Origin: Streptococcus mitis subsp. hohhotensis
GTDB taxonomy: Bacteria > Bacillota > Bacilli > Lactobacillales > Streptococcaceae
DNA length: 64,000 nucleotides
Assembly (NCBI RefSeq): GCF_020089495.2
Contig: NZ_JAIRCA020000002.1
Location: 1-64,000, forward strand
Direction of reading: 5' to 3'
The position numbers were made by a program, and so were the translations under genes. Positions 1 to 9,125 of this stretch are shown one piece after another; the first letter of the stretch is position 1, and every line of letters begins with the position of its first letter. The notes under the pieces were generated by a model. That model ran no database searches. It had not been told where the DNA came from and saw nothing but the letters and a program-made list of their open reading frames with translations.

Positions 1-154
1 AAAAAACCTTTATTTGTTATGCAAAAAAATAGAAGATAGGATAGAGAATCACTTTGATGATCTCAATCACACCTCCTATTCAAGTAGTTAGATCACTAAC
101 TTAATGACATTGGTCTATTTATTTATTTATTAATTTATATGGTATAATAGAATA

Positions 155-305
155 GTTGGAGAGTTTTTCTATAGTTTTAAAATGCTGATATGAAACACCT
201 CATATTTTACAAAATAAAAATCTCTCGTTCAAATAAGAGCAATGGAAAAATAAACTGCATCCCAAAACTTAGATTTTTTCTGTCTGATTTTTGGGATGCA
301 GTTCA
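155..305 (+). ncRNA. Candidate small RNA (promoter to hairpin)
   Basis: An extended -10 box (TATAAT 143-148, preceded by TGG) would start transcription near 155, and the next strong hairpin ends at 303. Within this span GAGAGTTTTT (159-168) can pair with AAAAATCTCTC (216-226), so the RNA could fold. There is no ribosome binding site before the short ATG frames. This is inference only; it may also be a relic leader of a lost gene. Confidence 0.25.
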
Positions 306-309
306 CTTT
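253..309. terminator. Long bidirectional hairpin
   Basis: Perfect 15-bp inverted repeat AACTGCATCCCAAAA (253-267) and its complement (289-303), with a 21-nt loop that can pair further. It is followed by CACTTTTT on the plus strand. It could terminate transcription from the promoter at 143-148. The shape also resembles a small mobile repeat or IS remnant, which I cannot confirm. Confidence 0.5.
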
Positions 310-396
310 TTACTACAAATATTATGTAGTTTTACAAAAAAAGAAGCTAGATAAAAACTCAATTTTAGGAGAAAATGAAGTAAATCTTCTCACAAT

Positions 397-443
397 AAAA
401 TGCATAATATCAAGTTTTTTGCACACATGATATTATGCGTTTT
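397..443 (-). terminator. Hairpin downstream of the helicase gene
   Basis: Inverted repeat AAAATGCATAATATCA (397-412) against TGATATTATGCGTTTT (428-443), one wobble, 15-nt loop. Read on the minus strand the stem is followed by TTTTATTG. It lies about 40 bases after the helicase stop codon, so it is the probable terminator of the oxidoreductase-helicase unit. Confidence 0.5.
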
Positions 444-481
444 TGATTTTAAAGACTTTTTGCCCAGCCTCAATGAGGGAT

Positions 482-1564
482 TTATTTTACATAGAGTTCT
501 TGATTTTTTAGGACAATTTCTCGTACACTTGCAAACTTCTTAAGTTTTTTGATTTCTTCAGGATGAGTGACGAGAGTGATAACATAGCCTTCTTTACCCA
601 TGCGACCTGTACGGCCAGCACGGTGAGTGTAGGTTTCGATATCTCTTGGGACATCAAAGTTTACGACACATTCTAGGCTATCGATATCAATTCCACGAGC
701 CAGAAGGTCAGTTGCAAGAAGCAGGGTTAGTTGCTTGTCTTTAAACTTTTCTAAGATGACTTTTCTAAATTTGACATTGACATCACTAGCGAGGGAAACA
801 GCCAAGATATCCCGATACTGTAGTTTTTCTTCTGCACTTCCAAGGTCTGATAGGCTGTTAAAGAAGACCAGACCGCGGAAATCTTCAACATGAGCTAGTT
901 TTCGTAGCATATCCACTCGGTGACGTTGATCTACCAGCATATAGAAATGTTGGATGTTGTCCAATTTTTGGTCAGAAAGATCAATGGTGCGCGTGTTAGG
1001 CGCAATCTTTTCTTGGTCAAACTTGGTCGTGGCACTCATGTAGATAAGTTGGTGGTCACGAGGTGCGTAGTGGGTAATCTTCTCAACAAAGTGTATCTGA
1101 GAATCATCTAGCAATTGGTCAAATTCATCTAGAATGATGGTTTCTACATTCATCATTTTGATTTTTTTCAGTTTAATGAGTTCAAAGATACGGCCAGGGG
1201 TTCCAATCAGAATTTCTGGTCCTTTCTTTAGGCGTTCAATCTGGCGTTTCTGACTCGAACCTGATAAGAAGAGTTGGGCAGTCAAGCCGATAGCTTCTGC
1301 CCACGTTTTGCATACATCAAAAATCTGTCCAGCAAGCTCTGTATTTGGTGCTAGAATCAAGAGTTGTTGGGCTTTTTTCTTTTGTAGTCTGAGAAGACTT
1401 GGTAGAAGGTAAGCTAGGGTCTTACCAGTTCCTGTTGGGCTCACTCCTAGGAGGTTTTCCCCAGCAAGAAGGGGCTCAAATAGTTGAGTTTGAATGGGGG
1501 TGAATTCTTGGAAACCGAGTTGGTCGCTCAGTTCTTGCCACTCGGTCGGTAGTTTAGTTTTCAT
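482..1564 (-). CDS. DEAD-box ATP-dependent RNA helicase
   Basis: Probable RNA helicase acting in RNA or ribosome metabolism in the cytoplasm, 360 residues from the chosen start. Visible motifs are the Q-motif region (FTPIQTQ, about 21-27), Walker A PTGTGKT (43-49), a DEFD variant of the DEAD box (146-149), SAT (177-179), ARGIDI and HRAGRTGR near the C-terminus. Unlike larger family members it has no long basic tail. The start at 1564 (MKTKLPTEW) is preceded by a GAGG at about 1571-1574 inside the end of the upstream oxidoreductase gene, with an 11-base overlap, so the two are likely co-transcribed. A longer frame from 1633 would intrude far into the oxidoreductase and has no better ribosome site. 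Confidence 0.9.
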   Translation of the reverse strand: MKTKLPTEWQELSDQLGFQEFTPIQTQLFEPLLAGENLLGVSPTGTGKTLAYLLPSLLRLQKKKAQQLLILAPNTELAGQIFDVCKTWAEAIGLTAQLFLSGSSQKRQIERLKKGPEILIGTPGRIFELIKLKKIKMMNVETIILDEFDQLLDDSQIHFVEKITHYAPRDHQLIYMSATTKFDQEKIAPNTRTIDLSDQKLDNIQHFYMLVDQRHRVDMLRKLAHVEDFRGLVFFNSLSDLGSAEEKLQYRDILAVSLASDVNVKFRKVILEKFKDKQLTLLLATDLLARGIDIDSLECVVNFDVPRDIETYTHRAGRTGRMGKEGYVITLVTHPEEIKKLKKFASVREIVLKNQELYVK

Positions 1565-2537
1565 TTTCTGCCTCAAATCTAATGCCAGCAGTCTGGCGCA
1601 TAATATATAGTAGCTCATGAACAGAGCTTGCATCGTCCAGCCAATTCTGGTAGAGTGTCTGTTCTGGTTGCTGAATCATCTGTGCAAATGCAGAGACTTC
1701 CTCAGTCATCGTATGGGGAGCTTGTTGGATAGGGAGCTGGACTTGATTTCCTTGGTGGTCGGTAAAAATAGCCGAGCTGACATGTTCGATAGTGTTGAGC
1801 GTCAGGGTTCCATCTGTCGTATAAATCTCGCAAGGAAGATTGGAAGTAATGTTTTTCCCAGCCTTAATATGAACTTGATAGTCTGGGTATAAGAGGATAC
1901 CATCTCCATTTAGGTCAATGCTATTGTCAAGCTGTTGAGCCTGATAGGTTGCATCCTTAGCTTTTCCAAAGAGACGAACGGCAGCGTAGAGAGGATAAAT
2001 CCCCAAATCCATAAGCGCTCCACCAGAAAAACGGTCTGAAAAGACATTTGGTGTCTCCCCAGTCAACAAGTTAGGCATTTTGGAAGAATACTTGGCATAG
2101 TTGAGATCTGCTCCCAACACATGTTTGTCTGCTAAAAAGTTTTTGATGATAGTGAAAGCTTTTTCATGGTAATTGCGAGCTGCTTCGAAGATAAAACAAT
2201 TATTTTTCTCAGCTGTGTGAATCAAATCCAGCCATTCTTGTGGTTGAGTGACAGCTGGCTTTTCAAGAATGACATGTTTACCAGCAGACAAGGCAGCCTT
2301 TGCCTGAGCAAAATGCAAGGAGTTTGGACTGGCAATATAGACTACATCAAAGGAAGATTTGAAGAAGACTTCTAATTGATCGAATAGTTGGATATTCTCA
2401 TAGTGAGAAGCAAAGGTTGCTGCGGTCTCAAGTTTCCTAGAATAGACTGCGACCAGCTGGTATTTTCCACTAGCGTGGGCTGCTTCTATGAAGTGGTGGC
2501 TGATAGCCCCTGTTCCTATGACGCCTAATTTAAGCAT
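1554..2537 (-). CDS. Gfo/Idh/MocA-family oxidoreductase
   Basis: NAD(P)-dependent sugar- or inositol-type dehydrogenase of unknown substrate, 327 residues. The N-terminus has the Rossmann nucleotide-binding loop GVIGTGAIS (residues 5-13), and the family EKP motif follows in ILEKPAV near residue 95, where the Lys is the usual catalytic or cofactor-contact residue. The rest matches the alpha/beta substrate domain. The start at 2537 has a strong AAAGGAG just upstream and fits the family N-terminus; an earlier ATG at 2621 would add an unrelated hydrophobic stretch. It is first in a two-gene minus-strand unit with the helicase. Substrate cannot be predicted from context. Confidence 0.85.
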   Translation of the reverse strand: MLKLGVIGTGAISHHFIEAAHASGKYQLVAVYSRKLETAATFASHYENIQLFDQLEVFFKSSFDVVYIASPNSLHFAQAKAALSAGKHVILEKPAVTQPQEWLDLIHTAEKNNCFIFEAARNYHEKAFTIIKNFLADKHVLGADLNYAKYSSKMPNLLTGETPNVFSDRFSGGALMDLGIYPLYAAVRLFGKAKDATYQAQQLDNSIDLNGDGILLYPDYQVHIKAGKNITSNLPCEIYTTDGTLTLNTIEHVSSAIFTDHQGNQVQLPIQQAPHTMTEEVSAFAQMIQQPEQTLYQNWLDDASSVHELLYIMRQTAGIRFEAENEN

Positions 2538-2571
2538 AGTTGCTCCTTTTCCGATTTCAAATCCTTCTTTC

Positions 2572-2601
2572 ATTATAACATAGATAGACGAGACTATCCA
2601 A
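2572..2601 (-). promoter_or_regulatory. Promoter of the oxidoreductase-helicase unit
   Basis: On the minus strand: -35 TTGGAT (2596-2601), 18-base spacer, -10 TATAAT (2572-2577) with the extended TG one base upstream. Confidence 0.6.
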
Positions 2602-2650
2602 CAGAGGGTAAAAATTTTCAAATAAGCTACTAGGTCTTTTCCAAAGAAAG

Positions 2651-2659
2651 TGGTACAAT
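2651..2659 (+). promoter_or_regulatory. Extended -10 promoter of the DUF1275 gene
   Basis: TG-G-TACAAT with TACAAT at 2654-2659, 32 bases before the chosen start; no clear -35 box. Confidence 0.45.
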
Positions 2660-2690
2660 AATAAGATGAGTAAATGAAATGGGAGGGAAA

Positions 2691-3383
2691 ATGAGGTTAT
2701 TACCTATAAGAAAAATATCACGTCAGTCTAAGAGGCTAGCGCTTTTTTTGACTTTTTGTGCAGGTTATGTAGATGCCTATACGTTTATTGTGCGAGGGAA
2801 CACTCTTGTGGCTGGACAAACTGGGAATGTCGTCTTTCTTTCAGTAGGTCTGATTCAACACAATGTGTCAGATGCTAGTGCCAAAGTAATGACCTTACTA
2901 GCTTTTATGATGGGAGTCTTTTTACTAACGATTTATAAGGAAAAATTGAGAATTGTGAAAAAGCCCATTCTGTCATTGATTCCTTTGGCAATCTTATCAA
3001 TCATTATTGGTTTTGTGCCACAAACTGTAGATAATATCTATCTAGTACCGCCCTTAGCCTTTTGTATGGGATTGGTGACAACCGCTTTTGGAGAAGTATC
3101 TGGGATTGCTTATAACAATGCATTTATGACAGGGAACATCAAACGGACCATGCTGGCTTTTGGGGATTATTTTAGGACCAAGCACACACCTTTTTTGCGT
3201 GAAGGTTTCATATTTGTTAGCCTGCTTAGCAGTTTTGTCCTTGGCGTTGTCTTTTCAGCCTATTTGACGATTTTTTATCAGGAAAAGACCATTCTTGGTG
3301 TTCCTATTATGATGAGTATTTTTTACCTCAGTATGCTTTTTGCTTCATGGCAGAAAAAAGTAAAAGAAAAAGCTTCATTTTAG
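2691..3383 (+). CDS. DUF1275 (YoaK-type) membrane protein
   Basis: Integral membrane protein of unknown function, 230 residues. It shows about six hydrophobic segments and family signatures: AGYVDAYTFI near residue 25, GNTLVAGQTGNVVFLSVG near residue 37, and a second AFMTGNIKRTMLAFGDY block, consistent with an internal repeat. The start at 2691 is chosen because GGGAGGG (2681-2687) sits at normal distance; an ATG at 2679 overlaps that site. It appears to be a single-gene unit between the divergent oxidoreductase and the L21 leader. DUF1275 genes have no agreed role. Confidence 0.8.
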   Translation: MRLLPIRKISRQSKRLALFLTFCAGYVDAYTFIVRGNTLVAGQTGNVVFLSVGLIQHNVSDASAKVMTLLAFMMGVFLLTIYKEKLRIVKKPILSLIPLAILSIIIGFVPQTVDNIYLVPPLAFCMGLVTTAFGEVSGIAYNNAFMTGNIKRTMLAFGDYFRTKHTPFLREGFIFVSLLSSFVLGVVFSAYLTIFYQEKTILGVPIMMSIFYLSMLFASWQKKVKEKASF

Positions 3384-3393
3384 GTGTTATTAC

Positions 3394-3422
3394 TTGTAAG
3401 AAAACAGGAGATATGCTATACT
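3394..3422 (+). promoter_or_regulatory. rplU promoter
   Basis: -35 TTGTAA (3394-3399), 17-base spacer, -10 TATACT (3417-3422) with extended TG at 3414-3415. It starts the L21 leader transcript. Confidence 0.7.
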
Positions 3423-3428
3423 TTAAGA

Positions 3429-3555
3429 GTTGACTATGCACGTTCCTGTGCAACCGCACGAACATCGTTGCTTGATTATTCAAGTTTAAGTGGTTCGTCC
3501 CACGATGCTAGGCGAGTCTTCACAAAAAATTCGGGGAAACCCATAAAAATCATAG
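3429..3555 (+). promoter_or_regulatory. L21 ribosomal protein leader
   Basis: About 130 untranslated bases between the promoter and the rplU ribosome site, with several short inverted repeats (for example GTTCCTGTGCAACCGCACGAAC). Position, length and gene match the Firmicutes L21 leader family, a cis RNA thought to let L21 control its own operon. Assigned by context and shape, not by a covariance search. Confidence 0.6.
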
Positions 3556-3565
3556 GAGGTGCATA

Positions 3566-3880
3566 ATGAGCACATACGCAATTATCAAAACTGGCGGAAA
3601 ACAAGTCAAAGTTGAAGTTGGTCAAGCAGTTTACGTTGAAAAATTGAACGTTGAAGCTGGTCAAGAAGTTACTTTTAACGAAGTTGTTCTTGTTGGTGGT
3701 GAAAACACTGTTGTCGGAACTCCACTTGTTGCTGGAGCTACTGTAGTTGGAACTGTTGAAAAACAAGGAAAACAAAAGAAAGTTGTTACTTACAAGTACA
3801 AACCTAAAAAAGGTAGCCACCGTAAACAAGGTCACCGTCAACCATATACTAAAGTTGTCATCAACGCAATCAACGCTTAA
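3566..3880 (+). CDS. rplU: 50S ribosomal protein L21
   Basis: L21, 104 residues, the normal bacterial length. The N-terminus [14 protein letters not shown] and the C-terminal [15 protein letters not shown] block are diagnostic; the latter contacts 23S rRNA. A strong AGGAGG (3554-3559) precedes the start. It is the first gene of the rplU-prp-rpmA operon and is followed 15 bases later by prp. Codon use is highly biased, as expected for a ribosomal gene. Confidence 0.97.
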
Positions 3881-3886
3881 TTTTAA

Positions 3887-4240
<354 letters not shown>

Positions 4241-4256
4241 CACGGAGGAAAACATT

Positions 4257-4550
4257 ATGTTAAAAATGACTCTTAACAACTTGCAACTTTTCGCCCACAA
4301 AAAGGGTGGAGGTTCTACATCAAACGGACGTGATTCACAAGCGAAACGTCTTGGAGCTAAAGCAGCTGACGGACAAACTGTAACAGGTGGATCAATCCTT
4401 TACCGTCAACGTGGTACACACATCTACCCAGGTGTAAACGTTGGACGTGGTGGAGACGATACTTTGTTCGCTAAAGTTGAAGGCGTAGTACGCTTTGAAC
4501 GTAAAGGACGCGATAAAAAACAAGTTTCTGTTTACCCAATCGCTAAATAA
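4257..4550 (+). CDS. rpmA: 50S ribosomal protein L27 (precursor)
   Basis: L27, 97 residues, made with a 12-residue N-terminal extension ([12 protein letters not shown]) that ends at the Prp cleavage site before AHKKGGG. The exposed AHKKGG end reaches the peptidyl transferase centre in mature ribosomes. GGAGG (4244-4248) supports the ATG at 4257; an in-frame ATG at 4266 also precedes the cleavage site and would give the same mature protein. Last gene of the operon, followed by two tandem terminators. Confidence 0.96.
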   Translation: MLKMTLNNLQLFAHKKGGGSTSNGRDSQAKRLGAKAADGQTVTGGSILYRQRGTHIYPGVNVGRGGDDTLFAKVEGVVRFERKGRDKKQVSVYPIAK

Positions 4551-4656
4551 AAAGGTCCAGTGAACCTTTTTATCCCGAGCCTTGAAATGTAAAGGCGAGG
4601 AAGCTAGAAGTAGCATAAACTAAGGCTTTCCGAGTTTTCGGAGAGCCTGTTTTTTT
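4549..4656 (+). terminator. Tandem terminators after rpmA
   Basis: First hairpin: AAAAGGT against ACCTTTT (4550-4570) with a T run, starting in the stop codon region. Second, stronger hairpin: AGGCTTTCCGA (4623-4633) against TCGGAGAGCCT (4638-4648), followed by seven Ts (4650-4656). Confidence 0.75.
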
Positions 4657-4660
4657 GTTT

Positions 4661-4894
4661 TGGTCCCCATATTATGGGAATTGAATTCGCATCATATTAT
4701 AAACGGTAAATCAAAAAGATTTGCTGTTTTTTATTTGCTTGAAATCATATAAAGACTGAAAAAAGAATGGTTCAAATTCTTGTATTGGGATGTTAGAGTA
4801 TTTATTGAGACTTGAAAATTTCTAGACTTTTTTCCTTTTTGGAAAACTTCTAAAATATGGTATAATGAAAAGATAAAGAAGTTGGGGGTAGAAG
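4661..4894. other. Intergenic region between rpmA and the LysR gene
   Basis: No gene seen. It contains the palindrome CCCATATTATGGG and a further terminator-like hairpin, CGGTAAATC (4704-4712) against GATTTGCTG (4718-4726, wobble pairs) followed by TTTTTT. Near its right end is an extended -10 promoter, TG-G-TATAAT (TATAAT 4861-4866), for the LysR-lspA-rluD operon. Confidence 0.45.
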
Positions 4895-5803
4895 ATGAAC
4901 ATTCAACAATTACGCTATGTTGTTGCCATTGCCAATAGTGGTACTTTCCGTGAAGCTGCTGAAAAGATGTATGTAAGCCAGCCGAGTCTGTCTATTTCTG
5001 TTCGTGATTTGGAAAAAGAATTGGGCTTTAAGATTTTCCGTCGGACCAGCTCAGGGACTTTCTTGACCCGTCGTGGTATGGAATTTTATGAAAAAGCGCA
5101 AGAATTGGTCAAAGGATTTGATATTTTTCAAAATCAGTATGCCAATCCTGAAGAAGAAAAAGATGAATTTTCCATTGCTAGCCAGCACTATGACTTCTTG
5201 CCACCAACCATTACAGCATTTTCAGAGCGTTATCCTGATTATAAGAACTTCCGTATTTTTGAATCAACTACTGTTCAAATCTTAGACGAAGTAGCGCAAG
5301 GGCATAGTGAGATTGGGATTATTTACCTCAACAATCAAAATAAAAAGGGGATTATGCAACGGGTTGAAAAGCTGGGCCTTGAGGTAATTGAATTGATTCC
5401 CTTCCATACCCACATTTATCTCCGTGAGGGGCATCCTTTAGCCCAGAAAGAGGAATTAGTCATGGAGGATTTAGCGGATCTACCTACAGTTCGTTTTACC
5501 CAGGAAAAGGATGAGTACCTTTATTATTCGGAGAACTTTGTTGATACCAGCGCTAGCTCGCAGATGTTCAATGTGACAGACCGTGCTACTTTGAATGGTA
5601 TTTTGGAGCGGACGGACGCCTATGCGACAGGTTCTGGATTTTTAGATAGTGACAGTGTCAATGGCATCACAGTTATTCGTCTCAAGGATAATTTGGATAA
5701 TCGCATGGTCTATGTTAAACGTGAGGAAGTGGAGCTTAGTCAGGCTGGAACTCTTTTCGTAGAAGTCATGCAAGAATATTTTAATCAGAAGAGGAAATCA
5801 TGA
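4895..5803 (+). CDS. LysR-family transcriptional regulator
   Basis: DNA-binding regulator of 302 residues. Residues 1-60 form the LysR winged helix-turn-helix ([18 protein letters not shown], then [17 protein letters not shown]), followed by a periplasmic-binding-like effector domain. The N-terminus resembles the CpsY/MtaR/MetR branch of streptococcal regulators, often linked to methionine or envelope control, but the effector is not known to me. Its stop overlaps the start of lspA by four bases, so it heads an operon with lspA, rluD and pce. Its own promoter is the extended -10 at 4861-4866. Confidence 0.88.
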   Translation: MNIQQLRYVVAIANSGTFREAAEKMYVSQPSLSISVRDLEKELGFKIFRRTSSGTFLTRRGMEFYEKAQELVKGFDIFQNQYANPEEEKDEFSIASQHYDFLPPTITAFSERYPDYKNFRIFESTTVQILDEVAQGHSEIGIIYLNNQNKKGIMQRVEKLGLEVIELIPFHTHIYLREGHPLAQKEELVMEDLADLPTVRFTQEKDEYLYYSENFVDTSASSQMFNVTDRATLNGILERTDAYATGSGFLDSDSVNGITVIRLKDNLDNRMVYVKREEVELSQAGTLFVEVMQEYFNQKRKS

Positions 5804-6261
5804 AAAAAAGAGGAATAGTGGCAGTCATTGTATTGCTTTTGATTGCGTTGGATCAGTTAGTTAAATCCTATATCGTCCAGCAGATTCCACTGGGTGAAGT
5901 ACGCTCTTGGATTCCTAATTTCGTTAGCTTGACCTATCTGCAAAATAGAGGGGCAGCCTTTTCTATCTTACAAGATCAGCAGTTGTTATTCGCTGTCATT
6001 ACTCTGGTTGTCGTGGTAGGTGCCATTTGGTATTTACATAAACACATGGAGGACTCACTCTGGATGGTTTTGGGTTTGACCTTGATTATCGCAGGTGGAC
6101 TTGGAAACTTTATTGACAGGATCAGTCAGGGCTTTGTTGTGGATATGTTTCACCTTGACTTTATCAATTTTGCAATTTTCAATGTGGCAGATAGCTATCT
6201 GACGGTTGGAGTGATTATTTTATTGATTGCAATGTTAAAAGAGGAAATAAATGGAAATTAA
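5800..6261 (+). CDS. lspA: Lipoprotein signal peptidase II
   Basis: Membrane aspartyl protease that cleaves the signal peptide of diacylglyceryl-modified prolipoproteins before the lipobox cysteine. It has 153 residues, four hydrophobic segments, the conserved NRGAAFSI block (about 49-56), GGLGNFIDR (99-107), and the catalytic aspartates Asp115 (VVDMF) and Asp131 (FNVADS). Its ATG overlaps the upstream LysR stop and its 3' end overlaps rluD by 11 bases, so translation is coupled. Likely substrates in this window include PrsA and the amino-acid binding lipoprotein near the right end. Confidence 0.96.
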   Translation: MKKRGIVAVIVLLLIALDQLVKSYIVQQIPLGEVRSWIPNFVSLTYLQNRGAAFSILQDQQLLFAVITLVVVVGAIWYLHKHMEDSLWMVLGLTLIIAGGLGNFIDRISQGFVVDMFHLDFINFAIFNVADSYLTVGVIILLIAMLKEEINGN

Positions 6262-7138
6262 AATTGAAACTGGTGGTCTGCGTTTGGATAAGGCTTTGTC
6301 GGATTTGACAGAATTATCACGCAGTCTCGCGAATGAACAAATCAAATCAGGCCAGGTCTTGGTCAATGGTCAAATCAAGAAAGCTAAATACACTGTCCAA
6401 GAGGGCGATGTTGTCACTTACCATGTACCAGAGCCAGAGGTCTTAGAGTATGTAGCTGAGAATCTTCCGTTAGAAATCATCTACCAAGATGAGGATGTGG
6501 CTGTCATCAACAAGCCTCAGGGGATGGTGGTGCATCCGAGTGCTGGTCATACTAGTGGGACCCTAGTAAATGCCCTTATGTACCATATTAAGGACTTGTC
6601 TGGTATCAATGGGGTTTTGCGTCCAGGAATTGTTCATCGTATTGATAAGGATACGTCAGGTCTTCTTATGATTGCTAAAAACGATGAGGCGCATCTAGCG
6701 CTTGCTCAAGAACTCAAGGATAAAAAGTCTCTCCGCAAATATTGGGCGATTGTTCATGGAAATCTGCCTAATGATCGTGGTGTGATTGAAGCTCCGATTG
6801 GTCGTAGTGAAAAAGACCGTAAGAAACAGGCTGTGACTGCTAAAGGGAAGACTGCAGTGACTCGTTTCCACGTCTTGGAACGCTTTGGCGATTATAGCTT
6901 AGTGGAGTTGCAGCTAGAGACAGGTCGCACTCATCAAATCCGTGTTCACATGGCTTATATTGGCCATCCAGTCGCTGGTGATGAAGTCTATGGTCCTCGT
7001 AAGACACTTAAGGGGCATGGACAATTTCTTCATGCCAAGACTTTAGGTTTTACTCATCCGAGAACAGGTGAGACCTTAGAATTTACAGCAGATATCCCAG
7101 AGATTTTTAAGGAAACTTTGGAGAAATTGAGGAAGTAA
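6251..7138 (+). CDS. rluD: 23S rRNA pseudouridine synthase, RluD type
   Basis: RluA-family pseudouridine synthase, 295 residues, that converts uridines in 23S rRNA. An S4 RNA-binding domain occupies about residues 10-60. The catalytic domain has the signature [12 protein letters not shown] with catalytic Asp132, and the [20 protein letters not shown] block further on. It overlaps lspA by 11 bases and is followed two bases later by pce. The exact target is inferred from the family; RluD-type enzymes modify helix 69, but Firmicute paralogues can differ. Confidence 0.9.
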   Translation: MEIKIETGGLRLDKALSDLTELSRSLANEQIKSGQVLVNGQIKKAKYTVQEGDVVTYHVPEPEVLEYVAENLPLEIIYQDEDVAVINKPQGMVVHPSAGHTSGTLVNALMYHIKDLSGINGVLRPGIVHRIDKDTSGLLMIAKNDEAHLALAQELKDKKSLRKYWAIVHGNLPNDRGVIEAPIGRSEKDRKKQAVTAKGKTAVTRFHVLERFGDYSLVELQLETGRTHQIRVHMAYIGHPVAGDEVYGPRKTLKGHGQFLHAKTLGFTHPRTGETLEFTADIPEIFKETLEKLRK

Positions 7139-7140
7139 GA

Positions 7141-9025
7141 ATGAAAAAGAAATTGATTAGTTTAGCACTTGCAGGCGCTTTTTTAGGTTTGTCATTGCAT
7201 GGGAATGTTCAAGCTCAAGAAAGTTCAGGAAATAAAATCCACTTTATAAATGTTCAAGAAGGTGGCAGTGATGCGATTATTCTTGAAAGCAACGGACATT
7301 TTGCCATGGTGGATACAGGAGAAGATTATGATTTCCCAGATGGAAGTGATTCTCGCTATCCATGGAGAGAAGGAATTGAAACGTCTTATAAGCACGTTCT
7401 GACAGACCGTGTCTTTCGTCGTTTGAAGGAATTGGGTGTCCAAAAACTTGATTTTATTTTGGTGACCCATACTCACAGTGACCATATTGGAAATGTTGAT
7501 GAATTACTGTCTACCTATCCAGTTGACCGAGTCTATCTTAAAAAAATATAGTGATAATCGTATTACTAATTCTGAACGTCTATGGGATAATCTGTATGAC
7601 TATGATAAGGTTTTACAGACTGCCGCTGAAAAAGGTGTTTCAGTGATTCAAAACATCACACAAGGAGATGCTCATTTTCAGTTTGGGGACATGGATATTC
7701 AACTCTATAATTATGAAAATGAAACAGATTCATCAGGTGAATTAAAGAAAATTTGGGATGACAATTCCAATTCCTTGATTAGTGTAGTGAAAGTCAATGG
7801 CAAGAAAATTTACCTTGGGGGCGACTTAGATAATGTTCATGGAGCGGAAGACAAGTATGGTCCTCTTATTGGAAAAGTTGATTTGATGAAGTTTAATCAT
7901 CACTATGATACTAATAAATCAAACACCAAGGATTTCATTAAAAATTTGAGTCCGAGTTTGATTGTTCAAACCTCAGATAGTCTACCTTGGAAAAACGGTG
8001 TTGATAGTGAGTATGTCAATTGGCTTAAAGAACGAGGAATTGAGAGAATTAACGCAGCCAGCAAAGACTGTGATGCGACAGTTTTTGATATTCGACAAGA
8101 CGGTTTAGTAAACATTTCAACTTCCTACAAGAAGATTCCAAGTTTTCAAGCTGGTTGGCATAAGAGTGCTTATGGAAACTGGTGGTATCAAGCACCTGAT
8201 TCTACAGGAGAGTATGCTGTCGGTTGGAATGAAATTAAGGGTGACTGGTATTACTTTAACCAAACGGGTATCTTGTTACAGAATCAATGGAAAAAATGGA
8301 ACAATCATTGGTTCTATTTAACAGACTCTGGTGCTTCTGCTAAAAATTGGAAGAAAATTGATGGAATCTGGTATTATTTCAACAAAGAAAATCAGATGGA
8401 AATTGGCTGGGTAAATACTGGAAGTCAGAACTATTATTTATCAAACGATGGCTCTATGAAGACAGGTTGGCTTCAATATAAGGGGCAATGGTATTACTTT
8501 GCTCCATCAGGGGAAATGAAAACGGGTTGGGTAAAAGATAAAGAAACCTGGTACTATATGGATTCTACTGGTATCATGAAGACAGGCGAGATAGAAGTTG
8601 CTGGTCATCATTACTATCTAGAAGATTCAGGAGCTATGAAGCAAGGTTGGCTTAAAAAGGCAAATGCTTGGTATTTCTACAAGGAAGATGGTTCACGAGC
8701 TGTTGGTTGGATTAAAGACAAGGGTAAATGGTACTTCTTGAAAGAAAATGGTCAATTGCTTGTGAACAGTAAGACACCAGAAGGCTATACTGTTGATTCA
8801 AGTGGTGCCTGGTTAGTGGATGTTCCGGTAGAGAAATCTGTTACAACTAAAGTCACAAGTCATTCAGAAATTAAAGAATCTAGTGAAGTAGTGAAAAAGG
8901 ATCTTGAAAATAAAGAAACGAGTCAACATGAAAGTGTTACAAATTCTTCAACTAGTCAAGATGTGACATCCTCAACTTCACAAAGCTCTGAAACGAGTGC
9001 AAACAAATCTGGATCAGAACAGTAG
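7141..9025 (+). pseudogene. pce: Pce/CbpE phosphorylcholine esterase, frameshifted
   Basis: Choline-binding teichoic acid phosphorylcholine esterase interrupted by one extra base. Frame one runs 7141-7551: a signal peptide (about 25 residues, ending VQAQ) and the start of a metallo-beta-lactamase domain with zinc motif HTHSDH (His110, His112, Asp114, His115). It ends at a stop just after a run of seven As (7540-7546). With six As the frame continues through NHHYDTN to about ten choline-binding repeats (GWxxxxGxWYYF type) and a Ser/Thr-rich tail, giving 627 residues, the length I recall for pneumococcal CbpE. As read, only a truncated secreted fragment without choline-binding repeats is made. 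Slippage, phase variation or a sequencing error are all possible. Co-transcribed with rluD. Confidence 0.85.
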
Positions 9026-9027
9026 TA

Positions 9028-9056
9028 AAAAAGAAGGTTTTAGGGCCTTCTTTTTC
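9028..9056 (+). terminator. Terminator after pce
   Basis: AAAAAGAAGG and CCTTCTTTTT pair around a short loop directly after the stop codon, with a T run; U-shaped in both directions. Confidence 0.75.
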
Positions 9057-9087
9057 CTATCACCCCTTTTCTATTTCCTGCTATTCA

Positions 9088-9096
9088 TGTTATAAT
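9088..9096 (+). promoter_or_regulatory. proBAC promoter
   Basis: Extended -10, TG-T-TATAAT with TATAAT at 9091-9096; no good -35. Its predicted start near 9103 argues against using the ATG at 9105 for proB. Confidence 0.6.
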
Positions 9097-9125
9097 GGAT
9101 AAATATGAAGAATCGGAGTGAGACT

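Larger units (their letters stand above)
1..481. other. Gene-free left edge with two hairpins
   Basis: No credible gene of normal size is visible here. The stretch holds an extended -10 promoter on the plus strand (TG-G-TATAAT, TATAAT at 143-148), a perfect 15-bp inverted repeat (253-267 with 289-303) and a 16-bp near-perfect inverted repeat (397-412 with 428-443). On the minus strand a strong AGGAGG lies at about 81-88, followed by a 17-codon hydrophobic frame that would have to start at GTG with almost no spacing. The helicase gene ends just to the right, so the second hairpin lies downstream of it. The rest is AT-rich and unremarkable. Confidence 0.5.

Noticed and set aside
191..355. Plus-strand frame of 54 codons at the left edge
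   Set aside because: It reads through the 15-bp hairpin and lacks a ribosome site.
4665..4677. Palindrome CCCATATTATGGG as an operator
   Set aside because: Short, single copy and not placed at a promoter; chance is as likely.
7478..7551. Separate downstream gene beginning at 7478 for the pce second half
   Set aside because: That ATG is in the wrong frame within the first half; the join in the poly-A run restores one continuous known protein.
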